From Mesostigma viride (taxonomy: Eukaryota; Streptophyta; Mesostigmatophyceae; Mesostigmatales; Mesostigmataceae), in NCBI GenBank assembly GCA_009746045.1, contig RPFO01000256.1, positions 1,138,196-1,202,195 of the forward strand: DNA of 64,000 bases. Direction: 5' to 3'. The notes beneath the pieces were generated by a model. The model had not been told where the DNA came from. It worked only from the letters and a program-made list of their open reading frames with translations, and searched no databases. The position numbers and the translations under genes are program-made. Position 1 is the first letter of the stretch, and every line of letters begins with the position of its first letter. This document shows, one piece after another, positions 15,775 to 25,488 of the stretch.

Positions 15775-15785
15775 CTCATATATAT

Positions 15786-16557
15786 GCAGGGTAGGCTATA
15801 TATAACTGCCGTCAAAGTCAGGGGGGTCAAGACGCGCGTTTTCATTTTTGGTAGAATGTGTGTTGTGAATTAGGCAAAAATACCTAGGCACCTGCCACTT
15901 CAGGGATGATGGAGAATTAGTTGGTGAATAGTTTGAGCCATTGGGGTCCATGGTTGGATGGGTATGCCAGTAGTTACACCCTGTACAAGAAGGTGCCGAT
16001 GCATCGGCAGTACTTGTTTCATGTACGTGTCACATGCTATCTCAAGGGTGGCTGTCATTATTGTAGGTCCTGGGACCCAACTAATAGCATAGACGTGAAA
16101 TATGAACTTCCTTGATAGTTTTGACTCATTATATGCAATAAAATGGTTTATTATGCTTGCAAATAAAAGCGCCATGAGTAGGGGCCGCTGGCATGCAACG
16201 ATGTTCATCACAAGACAAGGTCACATCCCCAACCTAATTATTGTCCATCTAAGCTCAAACTGGGTGCACTAGACTGGCAACACAAGGTGGCAATGTAAAA
16301 TAAACTGGCTCGGGGTGGAGACACTGCTTGGCTATATACCATTCACGAGGCTGAGCGATGAGCCTACAAGTGAGATACACCACCATGCACATATAACACC
16401 ACCAACACATTACATGCTCATCCATGTGGCAATCAGATGTTCATGCCCTACAAACTGATAATGGGCACACATGCACAATTAAAATAAGCAACACACAAGC
16501 CTCTCAAGAGGAGCCACTATAGTGTGCAAACTGCCTATGGCGTACAATACACCCAGT
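15786..16557. other. Left arm of piggyBac element, non-coding
   Basis: No gene seen. The part up to about 16000 is homologous, in reverse orientation, to the relic near 52.7-52.9 kb. A second GCCGATGCATCGGC box lies near 15995-16008. The remainder up to the transposase stop shows no further structure that I can support. Confidence 0.5.
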
Positions 16558-19032
16558 TTATGATGGGGTGGTTGACTTCTTCTTCTTCTTCTTGTTGATG
16601 GGGCAGTTGGCCTTCAGCCAGGCCTTCCTAGCGACCCCTTGCAGGGTGGAACCAGGCCCTGCCGTCCTGCGGGTCTGCCTTTGTCCTGCCCAGGTCCTCC
16701 CCGGCTCGCTCTTCTCGGTGAGTTTCTTGGAGTGCCTGGCGTCAGGGGTTGACTCCCCTGGAATCACGTCCAGCCCTGGCACTTGGCCTGAGTGGAAAAT
16801 CTGGAAGCACGGATAGTCCACGCTGCTGCACAGAGCAATGTCACACTCTGGGCACCACGAGCTTGTGCGCTTGCGGGCACCGGTGGTGGTTGTGGCGGAG
16901 CAGACCGCGCAGTCAGCCTCGACCACGAAGGGAATGCGCTCAGGCTGGTGGTTGCCATCCCACCGTCCCTCCCTGGTTGGTGTGAGGGTGAGCTGCCTGA
17001 CAGGGGCAGGCGCCCCTGGCCACTTGTTCTCGCCCAGCTGGGCTGCCAGCAGGGACAGGAAGGTGTAGTGGGTCATGGTGGACTTGCCGCGGTTGACGAA
17101 GGTCATCAGCAGGTATGAATTGGTGATGGCATTCACCAGGTGGGCCCCAAAGGCCCTGTGCCACCACACCCTGCTCACCAGGGCCCTGCCCACGTCATAC
17201 TCTGCAGCCAGCTGGTCAAACAGGTCGACTGCTTTGTAGCATGACCAGTAGTTGGGGACGGCTGACGGTGCTGGGACGTTCACCCTCGCATTGCCACGCC
17301 CGCCGTGGCGGTCCACCAAGACCTCCTGCAGGCCATACCCCTTCTGCAGCAGGTACACGAGCTTGCGGTCCATCCACACAAGCGCCTGCAGCCCCGTCTC
17401 CTCGTGCACTGCCCACGCGTAGAAGCCCTGCTTGAGTGCCTTGCCCTTGGGGATGAGCATCTTGAGCTCAGCCCAGGGGATGCCCCTGCGGTTGGGCACA
17501 ACCGTGCCGACCACGTTGTGGCCCTGCTCATGCAGCCACTCCACGGCTGGCCGGCTGGTGTACCACCTGTCCATGGCCACGTCCATGGGGTGGGGCAGGG
17601 TCTCCCCCAGGAGCTGCACCACCTTGACCGTGTGCTGCTCCTCCGGCAGCTTGTCGTACGTGTGGTAGTGCCACAGGTAGCCGCTGGGGTGGCCACACGC
17701 GGAGTACCCCAGGATGTGAAAGGGGGCTGGCTTCAGTGGGTTGAAGCAGCGAATGCAGCAGTACTTGTGGCCGGTGCCCACGCAGCGCTCGTCGATGGCG
17801 CACTTCCCCCCGAGCGTGCAGTACTTCTTGTACGCCTTGTTGAGGTGGATCTCGAGCCACTCGAACTGGTAGAGGCGGTACTCGCGGCACTCGGTGTTGG
17901 CTGGCTTGAAAGCACTGTCCCTGAAGTGCAGGAAGCGTGTGATCTGCTGGAAACGCTTGAATGACATGGCGTGCTGCAGGCCCGGGGCTGTGGACATGCC
18001 CACCTTGCGGTCAGTGAAGTAGAGCTGTGCGTTAGGCAGGCGCCCCAGGCCCATGGTAACCAGGATCCCCAACCACTTGGCCAGCTCATGGATGGTCAAT
18101 GGCGTCCACTCACGTGCCTGGGGTGGCAGAGTGGCCAGCTTCATGTTGGCATACCTGTTTGTCTCCTCCACAATTGGGCCCAGCACCTCATCTCGTGTCC
18201 ACAGCAGAGCAAAGATGTCGATAGGGCTCTCTTGGTACTTAGTCTGGTTGCCGCCAGGCAGCTTGGCCTGCTCAGGAGTTGGCATGGCAACGTCGACAGC
18301 AATGTTTGTCGACAAAGACTGCACATGGCCGTCGGGTGCTCCCACCCCCAAAACCCACCCTCGTGCAGGATCCGAGGCACTCCCCTCATCAGCAGGCTCA
18401 TCGTCGCTTAGCACCGGATCGCCCACATCCTGCTCAGGCATGTCCTCCACGCCATCGGACTGCTTTTGCAGATGTTCCTCCTCTTCCGGGTCAGAATCCG
18501 GTGCCCGCGCGGCCAGCGATCTGCGGCCTTTCTTTCTGCCCCCATCGATCCTCTGGCGCCGGGGGGGGTGCTTGGCAGCTTTCTTGGCTCGTGAACGCTT
18601 GCGCTTCTTCACCGGAGACTCCTCGATGTCCTCCTCATCATCCTCGCCGTCATCCTCCTCCTCCTCCTCGTATTCCTCCTCAGACCCAGCGTCCGACTGC
18701 TCCACCTCATCCGCCTCAGGGGTCGCCTCCCGCGCCTCTGCCGGGCCAGGAGTTTCATCGGCACCATCCCCCACATCGTCAGCAGCCACCAGATACTCAA
18801 AAACCTGGTCCTTCGTGAGTGGGAGCGGCCTTTTATCGCCATCGAACAAGCAAAATGCCTGCGTTTTGTCTCGTGTCACCCGCGTTACTGTCCCTGGTAT
18901 GCGCACATTCGCATAATTTTCACCATATTTATCCTCTGCCCAGTCAGCCCCGAACAGGACCGCAGGAACGCTAACTCTAAGGCCCCTAACGAGCCGCCCT
19001 GAGGCTGCCATGGTCGTGGGCGCGGCCGCCAT
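16558..19032 (-). CDS. piggyBac transposase (DDE_Tnp_1_7 family)
   Basis: I prefer ATG 19032 (about 824 residues); the frame is open to 19155. A basic/acidic low-complexity N-terminus (long Glu/Asp runs, a nuclear-localisation-like KKRKRSRAKK) precedes the catalytic domain: WTPLTIHELAKWLGILVTMG, the first Asp in AIDERCV, the second in DVAMDRWYTS, and the third region YWSCYKAVDLFDQL, matching the family's DDD triad. The C-terminus has a Cys-rich zinc motif (CAVCSATTTT...CPECDIALC), as in active piggyBac proteins. It excises and pastes the element at TTAA. The frame is uninterrupted, in contrast to many viral frames here. Confidence 0.9.
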   Translation of the reverse strand: MAAAPTTMAASGRLVRGLRVSVPAVLFGADWAEDKYGENYANVRIPGTVTRVTRDKTQAFCLFDGDKRPLPLTKDQVFEYLVAADDVGDGADETPGPAEAREATPEADEVEQSDAGSEEEYEEEEEDDGEDDEEDIEESPVKKRKRSRAKKAAKHPPRRQRIDGGRKKGRRSLAARAPDSDPEEEEHLQKQSDGVEDMPEQDVGDPVLSDDEPADEGSASDPARGWVLGVGAPDGHVQSLSTNIAVDVAMPTPEQAKLPGGNQTKYQESPIDIFALLWTRDEVLGPIVEETNRYANMKLATLPPQAREWTPLTIHELAKWLGILVTMGLGRLPNAQLYFTDRKVGMSTAPGLQHAMSFKRFQQITRFLHFRDSAFKPANTECREYRLYQFEWLEIHLNKAYKKYCTLGGKCAIDERCVGTGHKYCCIRCFNPLKPAPFHILGYSACGHPSGYLWHYHTYDKLPEEQHTVKVVQLLGETLPHPMDVAMDRWYTSRPAVEWLHEQGHNVVGTVVPNRRGIPWAELKMLIPKGKALKQGFYAWAVHEETGLQALVWMDRKLVYLLQKGYGLQEVLVDRHGGRGNARVNVPAPSAVPNYWSCYKAVDLFDQLAAEYDVGRALVSRVWWHRAFGAHLVNAITNSYLLMTFVNRGKSTMTHYTFLSLLAAQLGENKWPGAPAPVRQLTLTPTREGRWDGNHQPERIPFVVEADCAVCSATTTTGARKRTSSWCPECDIALCSSVDYPCFQIFHSGQVPGLDVIPGESTPDARHSKKLTEKSEPGRTWAGQRQTRRTAGPGSTLQGVARKAWLKANCPINKKKKKKSTTPS

Positions 19033-19934
19033 GCACGGGCTGTCGCACAAGAAAATCACGTGCGAACGTGAATTTTGCGTCGTACGTCGGTACCGACTGC
19101 ACCCAAAAGTACCCAAAAAACCCTGTACCCCCCCACCTTGGACGGTCCAGAACATGGGTTAAACTTTGTCAAAAGTATGCAAACCCTAGTACCATGCTGT
19201 GAGGAAACTTATAAACTTTCGATCTTCTCAGCTAAGCTTTTCCTAATTCTCAATAGATTTCGCGGCATTTGGTCGCCCGAGAAGGTGCCGACGTGTCGGC
19301 TGTAACTCAGTTTTTGGCGGAAAATCGGCAGCCAGACCATTTAGGGGTTAAGAAAATTACAAACCTCAAGGCGAGAGACAAATACAGGGATTACCAGAAT
19401 AACGCGATCAAGGCCACGGAGTACATGATGGGGTGGCCCGAGTTGAAAAAGGCCAATTTCGTGGCGCTCGCGGAAGGCGATCAGAGGTACTACGACGTGC
19501 AGAGGAAGAGGCGCGCATCGAGTGCCACGGCGTCGAGGTGGCGCAAGGCCTGCGCCCAGCTCGGGCGCACCCAGTACCGTCGCCGCATCCTGTTGCCAAG
19601 GACCAGCGCCGGGTACTGCGCCCCGGGCCGCACGTTCCCCCGGATCAAGTCCGCGTGGAGCGGCACGCACATCCGTTTCGGCGACTCCAGAGCCCCCGCC
19701 CGCGCGTCGGCCGCCAGTCACCAGCGGAAGAAAAAGAAGAAGAAGGTCGCCCCTCTGTCTCGCCGCGCGCTGGTCGCGAGGGCGACCGGTGTCCCGAAAC
19801 ACATCAGGTTCTTCTGAGGCGTCTGAGGCGTAGCCCCGCTCGTCCCCCTCCTTGTTTTCGCGTTTGACTGACCTCGTTTCGTTTGCATGCACGCAGGAAC
19901 TCCATCCCGTCAGGCCCATCAGGTAAGTCCCCCA

Positions 19935-19985
19935 TCCACGTCGCGTCAGGGCGACTACGGGGCGGGTTCGACCCCCGCACGTGGA
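19935..19985 (+). ncRNA. tRNA-like acceptor/T-arm structure lacking normal D and anticodon arms
   Basis: TCCACGT (19935-19941) pairs perfectly with ACGTGGA (19979-19985), and GCGGG-TTCGACC-CCCGC (19962-19978) is a perfect T-arm with a canonical B-box. Only 20 bases lie between, enough for one small hairpin (CGC-GTCAGG-GCG). A CAG-GTAAGT donor-like string precedes it at 19919-19927. It may be a deleted tRNA gene, a viral tRNA-like element or chance in GC-rich DNA. Confidence 0.25.
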
Positions 19986-20027
19986 CGAACGCGACAAAAA
20001 AACCTCCGTTACCTTACAACTCGCTAC

Positions 20028-20429
20028 ATGGGAAATAAGTCCGCGCCGGACACGACTGGCTACCCCTCGGACATAGTGGCCCAGTGCAAAGACACACTCA
20101 CGACGGCGTGTCTGACGGCCGCCATGGCCGCGAGGGCAGCCGCCGACGCCGTAAGTAGAGCCCTGGCCCCTATGGAGACGCAAGTGAACGACGCGCTCGT
20201 GCTGCAGCGATCCGGGATGGAAGAGGAGGCCACCCGCGCGCTGGAGGAGCAGCGGTACGCGTACGAGACGCAGATGAAGAGCGTGCTGGCCAAGGACGCC
20301 CAAGAGGACGCGCGCAAGATCAAGCTGCTCGTGGGCATCTCCTTCGCCGTCGTCGCGCTCTCCGTGTTGGCCCTGTACGCGTGGATGAAAAAAATGACTC
20401 CTAAGAGTATCGTACCCCAGCCCCGATGA
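20028..20429 (+). CDS. Coiled-coil protein with C-terminal membrane anchor
   Basis: ATG 20028 gives 133 residues beginning MGNKSAPD; Gly2 makes N-myristoylation possible though the site is not ideal. A long Ala/Glu-rich helix (about 20-90: AMAARAAADAVSRALAPMET, EEEATRALEEQRYAYETQMK) is followed by one membrane helix (LLVGISFAVVALSVLALYAW). The reading frame is open upstream to 19887, but that part looks non-coding. The stop overlaps the next ATG (ATGA), indicating co-expression. Probable virion membrane protein. Confidence 0.6.
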   Translation: MGNKSAPDTTGYPSDIVAQCKDTLTTACLTAAMAARAAADAVSRALAPMETQVNDALVLQRSGMEEEATRALEEQRYAYETQMKSVLAKDAQEDARKIKLLVGISFAVVALSVLALYAWMKKMTPKSIVPQPR

Positions 20430-20956
20430 ACTACGCGCTATCGAGCTGCACCGGACCCAGCGCCGGGTTAGAAAAGAGGATGCAGGTGTTCCTGACCGGC
20501 TCGAACGGGGCGGGACACACCGTGTTCCTGCTGAAGTCCCCCCTCCGCGACGTCACCTCCTGCCGCCTCGTGTGGGCCAATGTCCCCGCCACCGCGGGGG
20601 TCGGACTGAGCACCGCCGTGCACGTCAAGGTGGGCGACAGGAGCCTCGACAAGGTCGTGACCGCCGTGCCCGCCGCGCCCGGACCCGACATCACGTCCGC
20701 CACCGTCAAGGACTTCATGGCGGGCAAGGCGTACTTCTTCGTGATGCCCAACGGGGTGGAGCTGTACCGCCCCGCCCACGAGATGGACGAGAAGGTCATC
20801 TTCACCCCGGAGCTCCCGGGCGTGCAGTCCGTCGAGGTGGAGATCTACGAGATCCCCCCCGCACTTGATGAAGGCGGGAAGCGCCCTCGCGTCCTACTCA
20901 ACCTGGCAGACGAGACGTTCGCCATGGTGCTGGAATTCACGTGCAAGCACCGCTGA
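20426..20956 (+). CDS. Beta-rich hypothetical virion-type protein
   Basis: 176 residues, ATG 20426 overlapping the previous stop. The sequence alternates short strands and turns (VFLTGSNGAGHTVFLLKSPL, CRLVWANVPAT, VHVKVGDRSLDKVV, KVIFTPELPG, VEVEIYEI), with no membrane helix, suggesting an all-beta fold such as a minor structural protein. No family recognised. The gene is followed by an A run and an AT-poor spacer to the next start. Confidence 0.55.
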   Translation: MNYALSSCTGPSAGLEKRMQVFLTGSNGAGHTVFLLKSPLRDVTSCRLVWANVPATAGVGLSTAVHVKVGDRSLDKVVTAVPAAPGPDITSATVKDFMAGKAYFFVMPNGVELYRPAHEMDEKVIFTPELPGVQSVEVEIYEIPPALDEGGKRPRVLLNLADETFAMVLEFTCKHR

Positions 20957-20986
20957 AAAAAAAACTGCCACCATGGTATCGAACAC

Positions 20987-22324
20987 ATGGCGAGAGGTCG
21001 CGCGACCGCGAGTAACGCGAAGAAGAAGAGCAAGGCGCCCTCGAGGGCGAAAGGAACCCGCATACACCGGGTGCGCGCACACGATGCGGTACCCCCCACC
21101 GCAAGTGGGCACGAGGCCACAGGTGACGCGGCCGGATCCGGTCAGGGTGTTTTCTCGTGGAAGGCGTTCCTGACGTCGGAGGACCCGCCACCGGGACCGG
21201 GGGATACCGGTTCCTCGGACGACCCCCCATGGCTCCAAAGGCACGTGGCGTGGAGGGCGGGAAGAGACGCCCGGGAGCGGGCGCGGGAAGAGGCATGGGC
21301 GGAGAGGGAGAGGCAGCGGCTGGCGGATCCAGAGGCGTTTCGGAGGGCGCAAAAGGCCGCCAGAGAGAGTGAGTGGAGAGCGGACATGATAGAGAACGCG
21401 CCCGAGATCAAGTTAAGGCAGTTTCGAAATAAGGAGACTGAGCGAACGAAGGAGTGGTATCATCGCGAAAAGGAGCGAAAACAGCAGCTGCCGGAGAAAG
21501 CGGGGGCGAACGACCTTGAGGCCTTCCTGATGTCGGAGGACCCCCCATGGATCCAAAGGCACACGGCGTGGAGGGAGGGGCGGCCCGCTCGAGAGCGGGC
21601 GCGGGAAGAGGCATGGGCCGAGAGGGAGAGACAGCGGCTGGCGGATCCAGAGGCGTTCAGGAGGGCGCAAGAGGCCGCAGATGAGCGTGAGTGGAGAGCG
21701 GACATGATAGAGAACGCAACCCGTCAGAAGTCAGGGTTGGAAAGACTGTGGAACACCGTTAAAAAAAGGAGTGTAGCGGACAGGGATTGGGCGCTCCATG
21801 TGGCATTGATGGAGAAGAGGCAACGAATTGACAAGGCCATCCATCAGGCAAGGGACCGGGAGATGAGGGAAAAAGAGGCCCCGAAAGTCTCCTTGTTTCT
21901 AAACAATCCGGAGCCCTTCCCGGCGTCGGACGACCCATCACCGGGACCGGGTGTGGCCGATTACTCGGTAGCCGACCTGGAAGCCTTTCTGATGTCGGAG
22001 GACCCCCCATGGATCCAAAGGCACACGGCGTGGAGGGAGGGGCGGCCCGCGCGGGAAGAGGCATGGGCGGAGAGGGACAGACGTCGGCTGGCGGATCCTG
22101 AAGCGTTCCGAATGGCAGAAAAAGCCGCCGCCGACCGCGAGTGGAGAGCGGAAATGCGCGAGAAAGAGCCCGAGAAGTACAGGCAATATCTACAAAAGGC
22201 GCGGGTGCGTAAAGCGTCCAGCCGGCAGGCAAAGGACGACGGAGGTGGGCAGGCAAGTGGCGGCCATCGTGTCGGGGCGAGAAGGGTCGCGAGGTGCTCC
22301 GGAGGAGGGGTGCGCCGGGGGTGA
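20987..22324 (+). CDS. Charged repeat protein with three ~65-residue modules
   Basis: 445 residues, ATG 20987. Three copies of a module recur at about residues 60-125, 180-245 and 328-390; each reads F-L-x-S-E-D-P-P..., W-I/L-Q-R-H-x-A-W-R-x-G-R, AREEAWAER and RLADPEAFR. The DNA copies are also similar, implying recent internal duplication. Between them are charged helical linkers (KEWYHREKERKQQ, RIDKAIHQARDREMREKE); both termini are basic. The W, H and Arg pattern suggests a helical binding module. It may be a scaffold or tegument-like protein. No known family. Confidence 0.6.
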   Translation: MARGRATASNAKKKSKAPSRAKGTRIHRVRAHDAVPPTASGHEATGDAAGSGQGVFSWKAFLTSEDPPPGPGDTGSSDDPPWLQRHVAWRAGRDARERAREEAWAERERQRLADPEAFRRAQKAARESEWRADMIENAPEIKLRQFRNKETERTKEWYHREKERKQQLPEKAGANDLEAFLMSEDPPWIQRHTAWREGRPARERAREEAWAERERQRLADPEAFRRAQEAADEREWRADMIENATRQKSGLERLWNTVKKRSVADRDWALHVALMEKRQRIDKAIHQARDREMREKEAPKVSLFLNNPEPFPASDDPSPGPGVADYSVADLEAFLMSEDPPWIQRHTAWREGRPAREEAWAERDRRRLADPEAFRMAEKAAADREWRAEMREKEPEKYRQYLQKARVRKASSRQAKDDGGGQASGGHRVGARRVARCSGGGVRRG

Positions 22325-22434
22325 GACAATCCTTATGCTGGCATTCGGGCTGGGGGGAGGGGTACCTACTCCGGCCTCGTCCGACGCCCGCAGCAGTGCG
22401 CCAAAATAACCTGCGTTATTGTAACACTATCATC

Positions 22435-22818
22435 ATGCCCTTCTACCCCCCTACGTACTTGTACCAGACGGGGAACCTTCCCCTGCAAGGACAGCCCTCC
22501 TACAAGGAGCTGAAGGCCGAAATGGTCGCAGAGAGGGAGAACCGTTCGTCGGCAACCTCGCCACCGCCCACCACCACTGACGCGCCCAGCCCGACAAACG
22601 TCAACCAAGGGCCCTCGGCTGAGGTGCAAAGGGACCAGTTTCGTGCGACCACGCTGAGAAGGGACTCGATCGAGGGATACATGGAGCGACGCGACCAATT
22701 CCAACGCCAGCTGATCACCCGTCGTGACCGCGACGGCGGGCGCTCGGTGGCAATCGCCGCCTCCGTCGTGCTGGTTCTGGCAACGGCGCTACTTGTTTAC
22801 GTCCTCGTTTATAAATAA
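22435..22818 (+). CDS. Single-pass membrane protein
   Basis: ATG 22435 gives 127 residues (the frame is open from 22294 but overlaps the previous gene). The N-terminus is Pro/Tyr-rich (MPFYPPTYLYQTGNLPLQG), the middle Thr/Pro-rich with a charged helix (RDSIEGYMERRDQFQRQLIT), and the C-terminus one membrane helix (SVAIAASVVLVLATALLVYV). An AT-rich island (AATAACCTGCGTTATTG) precedes the start. Tail-anchored topology; probable virion protein. Confidence 0.6.
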   Translation: MPFYPPTYLYQTGNLPLQGQPSYKELKAEMVAERENRSSATSPPPTTTDAPSPTNVNQGPSAEVQRDQFRATTLRRDSIEGYMERRDQFQRQLITRRDRDGGRSVAIAASVVLVLATALLVYVLVYK

Positions 22819-22834
22819 TGACAGGTACATGTAA

Positions 22835-23236
22835 ATGGGTGGCCTCCTAGTCGGCGCTCTCTTGATCGTCATTCTTGCGAGTCTCGTTATTTTATTGGTG
22901 CCGGCACTCCGGAGAAGGGAAGTTGACGAGCCCTTTTTACCCCCCCACCCTGGTTTCATGGCCAGCAAAGGGGCACCCAGGTCCGCCTTCCTGTGCCTGG
23001 GGGGTGCCCGATAAGCCCTTCGCGGGTGGGGAGACCTTTGTGGACGAGACAGCCGGGATGCAGACGTCCGCGCCCCCCAGCAGCAGGTGTCGAAGGGCCA
23101 AAAGGTCTTAAAGGTGATTTGCCAAATAATCACCCAAGGACTTGCCTCGTGCACCAAATATAATCTTCCCGATGAAATGCGGAGTCAGATGAGGGCGATG
23201 GACGAGCACAACGCGCGCTTACGTGGTGACAAATAA
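22835..23236 (+). CDS. N-terminally anchored NCLDV-like membrane protein, two frameshifts
   Basis: ATG 22835 opens MGGLLVGALLIVILASLVIL, a membrane helix, then RRREVDEPFLPPHPGFMASKGA. The PF-PP-HPGF-AS-G pattern followed by G-VPDKPFAGGETFVDETAG recalls a short membrane protein of several large DNA viruses, but the two parts are in different frames, shifted at the G run near 23000-23005. A second shift at the C run near 23070-23076 joins a third frame ending QMRAMDEHNARLRGDK and TAA at 23236. As written, the first frame stops at 23014. Family placement is from memory of the pattern and is tentative. Confidence 0.45.
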
Positions 23237-23903
23237 CATCTCGTCGCATGACACATATACATGGCGACCCCGGGAGAGTGCCCCTTCACCCTGGACGAGC
23301 TGGCGCGGCTGGCGTGCGAGTTCGCGGACCGGCACGTGGTGCCCGCCGCCCACTGCGTGGACTGGATCAGCGTGGAGAAGGACGTCGCGCCCGCCTTCCG
23401 GGACTTCCTCGAGCTCAAGGGGCTGCCCCCATACGACTTCCGGCTCATGGACCAGGACAAGTGGACGGACCACACGCGGGTGTGGGCCGCCGTGTTCCAG
23501 GCGAGGGGGGGGTCCTCGCCAACTCGTGCACCCCCGCCAAGAGGTGGATGTGGGTGCAGAACCTGGCCCTGCGCCACTCGGACGCCCCCGTGGCGCGCGA
23601 GATCCCCCCCGCCCCCTGGTGGTTCGACATCAAGGGCTTCTTCCAGCACAGGACCGGGGTCGCCGACCGGAAGGAGAAGAGGGACTGGGCCGTCGAGTAC
23701 ATGCAGAAGTACGAGTTATGTCTCACCGTCGGAGAGCAGGAGGAGGCCTTCCTGGAGGACTGCAGCGCCAGCGGGGTGTACGACCTCACCGACCTCCTGC
23801 AGCTGCGGGCGGTCCGCAAGCACCTGTCCGAGCACGGCGTGCAGCCCCCCGCCTGGGTCGACGCGACCATCCGCAACCTCAGGCAGCGCCTCACGCTCAA
23901 CTA

Positions 23904-24556
23904 TTTGCGCAGCAACTCGTCAGCAGAGCTTGTGAGCTCCTGGTCCTTGCCGGCTGGAATGACCCAAGGCTGCTGGCTAGCAACCTTTATCCTCACACCA
24001 GGCCTACGACCCTCGATAGGCTCGCCACTCGTCGTGACGACCAAGGTTCGTGTGTGAAGACGCTCGTTGCCTCGTTGAGCCTCGAGCTATATGCAACCTC
24101 GTTCCATCCTTGTTCCTCGGTCATGAGCAACGCTGGGCAACGCTACATTGCCAGAGCCTCGTATCGCTGCCTTGCATCCTCGTTGCAGGCAGCATACAGG
24201 AATCTCTGGCTATCCTGTGTCTAGGACAGCACAGGACCTGCCACAGTCCTGCAAGGACTTACATCCTTGCAGACTTGCTGGCTGGTTACTGGCTTCTACT
24301 AGCCACAGTACCGTTGAGCCCTCAGTACACTGTGTCCCAGTCACGTGAGAGTCCAGGCTAAGCCTGTGCAGGCACGGCCTGCCACGTGTCCTGTCCACTA
24401 TGCCCTGAGTGTGCACCGCCCTCGCCCACCGGTCGGCAGTACTTCGGGACTTGATAACTTTCTAGTCCCTTGTCTGTTCTAGGCGGTTGACACGGCGTTG
24501 GAAAGGTCTCCTCAACCTGCATCCATCTAGCACATTGGTGCCCCAATATGCTAACT
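23904..24556 (-). repeat. Copia LTR, 3' copy
   Basis: A direct repeat of 31635-32291. With transcription on the minus strand this is the 3' LTR. It starts one base after the CAACTA duplication and ends in ATATGCTAACT. It lacks the ACAG present in the other copy. Confidence 0.85.
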
Positions 24557-25488
24557 CCAACCCTTTCTTGTTTTGGAGCTTGGACCAGCCTGAGAACCTA
24601 TCAGCCACTGTCCCCACAAGCCTTGACATCTGATCCCTCCCAGAGACCAGACCTGCCTTTTCTTTTGGAACCTGAGGTGCCTCCAAATATTAGCTAGGCC
24701 TGCTCATTGGTTCAAAGGTTGCCCTCTGACCCACATGACATCCCAACCCTTTCTTTGGGAACCTGGTGTAGATTAAAGTTAGGTCTTCACTTAGTCAGAG
24801 GAGTTTGGATAGAGGAGTCCATGAACGTACTATTGTGAGTTCCTGGTCATCCAGTTATCACAGGCGCCCGTTCATATGGCGCCCGCCACGGAGCCTCCTT
24901 TATCTTTTAAATCCTTCCAAAGACTGAGAGAGCCCTGACAAATGTTAGCCAACACATGGGGAGCCCATGTCCTCACTGAGTCTCACTCAGGATTCATACA
25001 TGCCAGGCTGAGGTCAGCTGGGGAATCGAACCCCACCCCATATCCTCCAGGTTTGGATCAGCTCCTGGAACTGAGCATCACAAACAACAAGACATGACAA
25101 TAACAAGATTATGTTTTATTATAAAGAGTATAACCCATAGTGAGGCCCCTGGCAACCACGTCCAACATGGTCACACAACCAGGGATTTTATTAGCATGCA
25201 ACAGGTTGGTTACAGAGAATATATACAAATGTACAGCAACCTGTTAGAGCCAACACTTGGGCTGCCCTTGCAGGGTCCATTCCATGAAGACCCAAGGCCC
25301 ATTACAAAGTCCTTAAGACTCTTCTGCAGCTCCATGACAGAGCCAGGCGAAATTCTCAGCCAGGGGAGTGACTCCACCCTGACCCCTGTCCAGCAGAGTG
25401 TGTCTGAACTCTGAAGGACCTGCTGTCAGCCACCACGTGGCTGCCCAGCCCACTGGGATGCCTCCCACCTAGAGCAAGGCTGTTTGGT
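24557..25488 (-). other. Copia 3' untranslated region
   Basis: No gene seen. It lies between the RNase H stop and the 3' LTR. It holds paired GGGCGCC boxes around 24864-24892 and a T-arm-like string (GGGGAATCGAACCCC) near 25020-25035 without a matching acceptor stem. A similar arrangement of paired boxes recurs near 62.8 kb. Confidence 0.5.

Larger units (their letters stand above)
15153..19347 (-). mobile_element. piggyBac-type DNA transposon with TTAA target duplication
   Basis: The 4.2-kb element lies between two TTAA copies (15149-15152 and 19348-19351). Ends carry the 11-bp inverted repeat CCCCTAAATGG / CCATTTAGGGG. Each end also has a subterminal palindromic box followed by TGTAACTCAG: GCCGATGCATCGGC on the left and GCCGACGTGTCGGC on the right, in the same orientation. 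The interior codes for one intact transposase on the minus strand. Perfect short inverted repeats, an exact TTAA duplication and an open transposase suggest a recent arrival. A related fragment lies at about 52.7-53.1 kb. Confidence 0.92.
15043..19817 (+). pseudogene. Viral gene interrupted by a piggyBac transposon
   Basis: The 5' part (ATG 15043, 36 codons: MGRSNWKETPKQAKDLYRSF...) ends at a TTAA (15149-15152); the 3' part starts at the second TTAA (19348-19351) and reads to TGA at 19817. If one TTAA is counted, the halves are in the same frame and give about 191 residues. The 3' part has KARDKYRDYQNN, a WPELKKANFVALAEGDQRYYDVQ segment and a very basic Arg-rich C-terminus (LGRTQYRRR, HQRKKKKKKV), compatible with a DNA- or virion-core-binding protein. 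The start has an AT-rich TATGTATATCGAAC leader. Not recognised as a family. The insertion must inactivate this copy. Confidence 0.75.

Noticed and set aside
25015-25040. tRNA gene in the copia 3' region
   Set aside because: Only a T-arm-like string; no acceptor or anticodon stems found. The same holds near 62664 and 44045.
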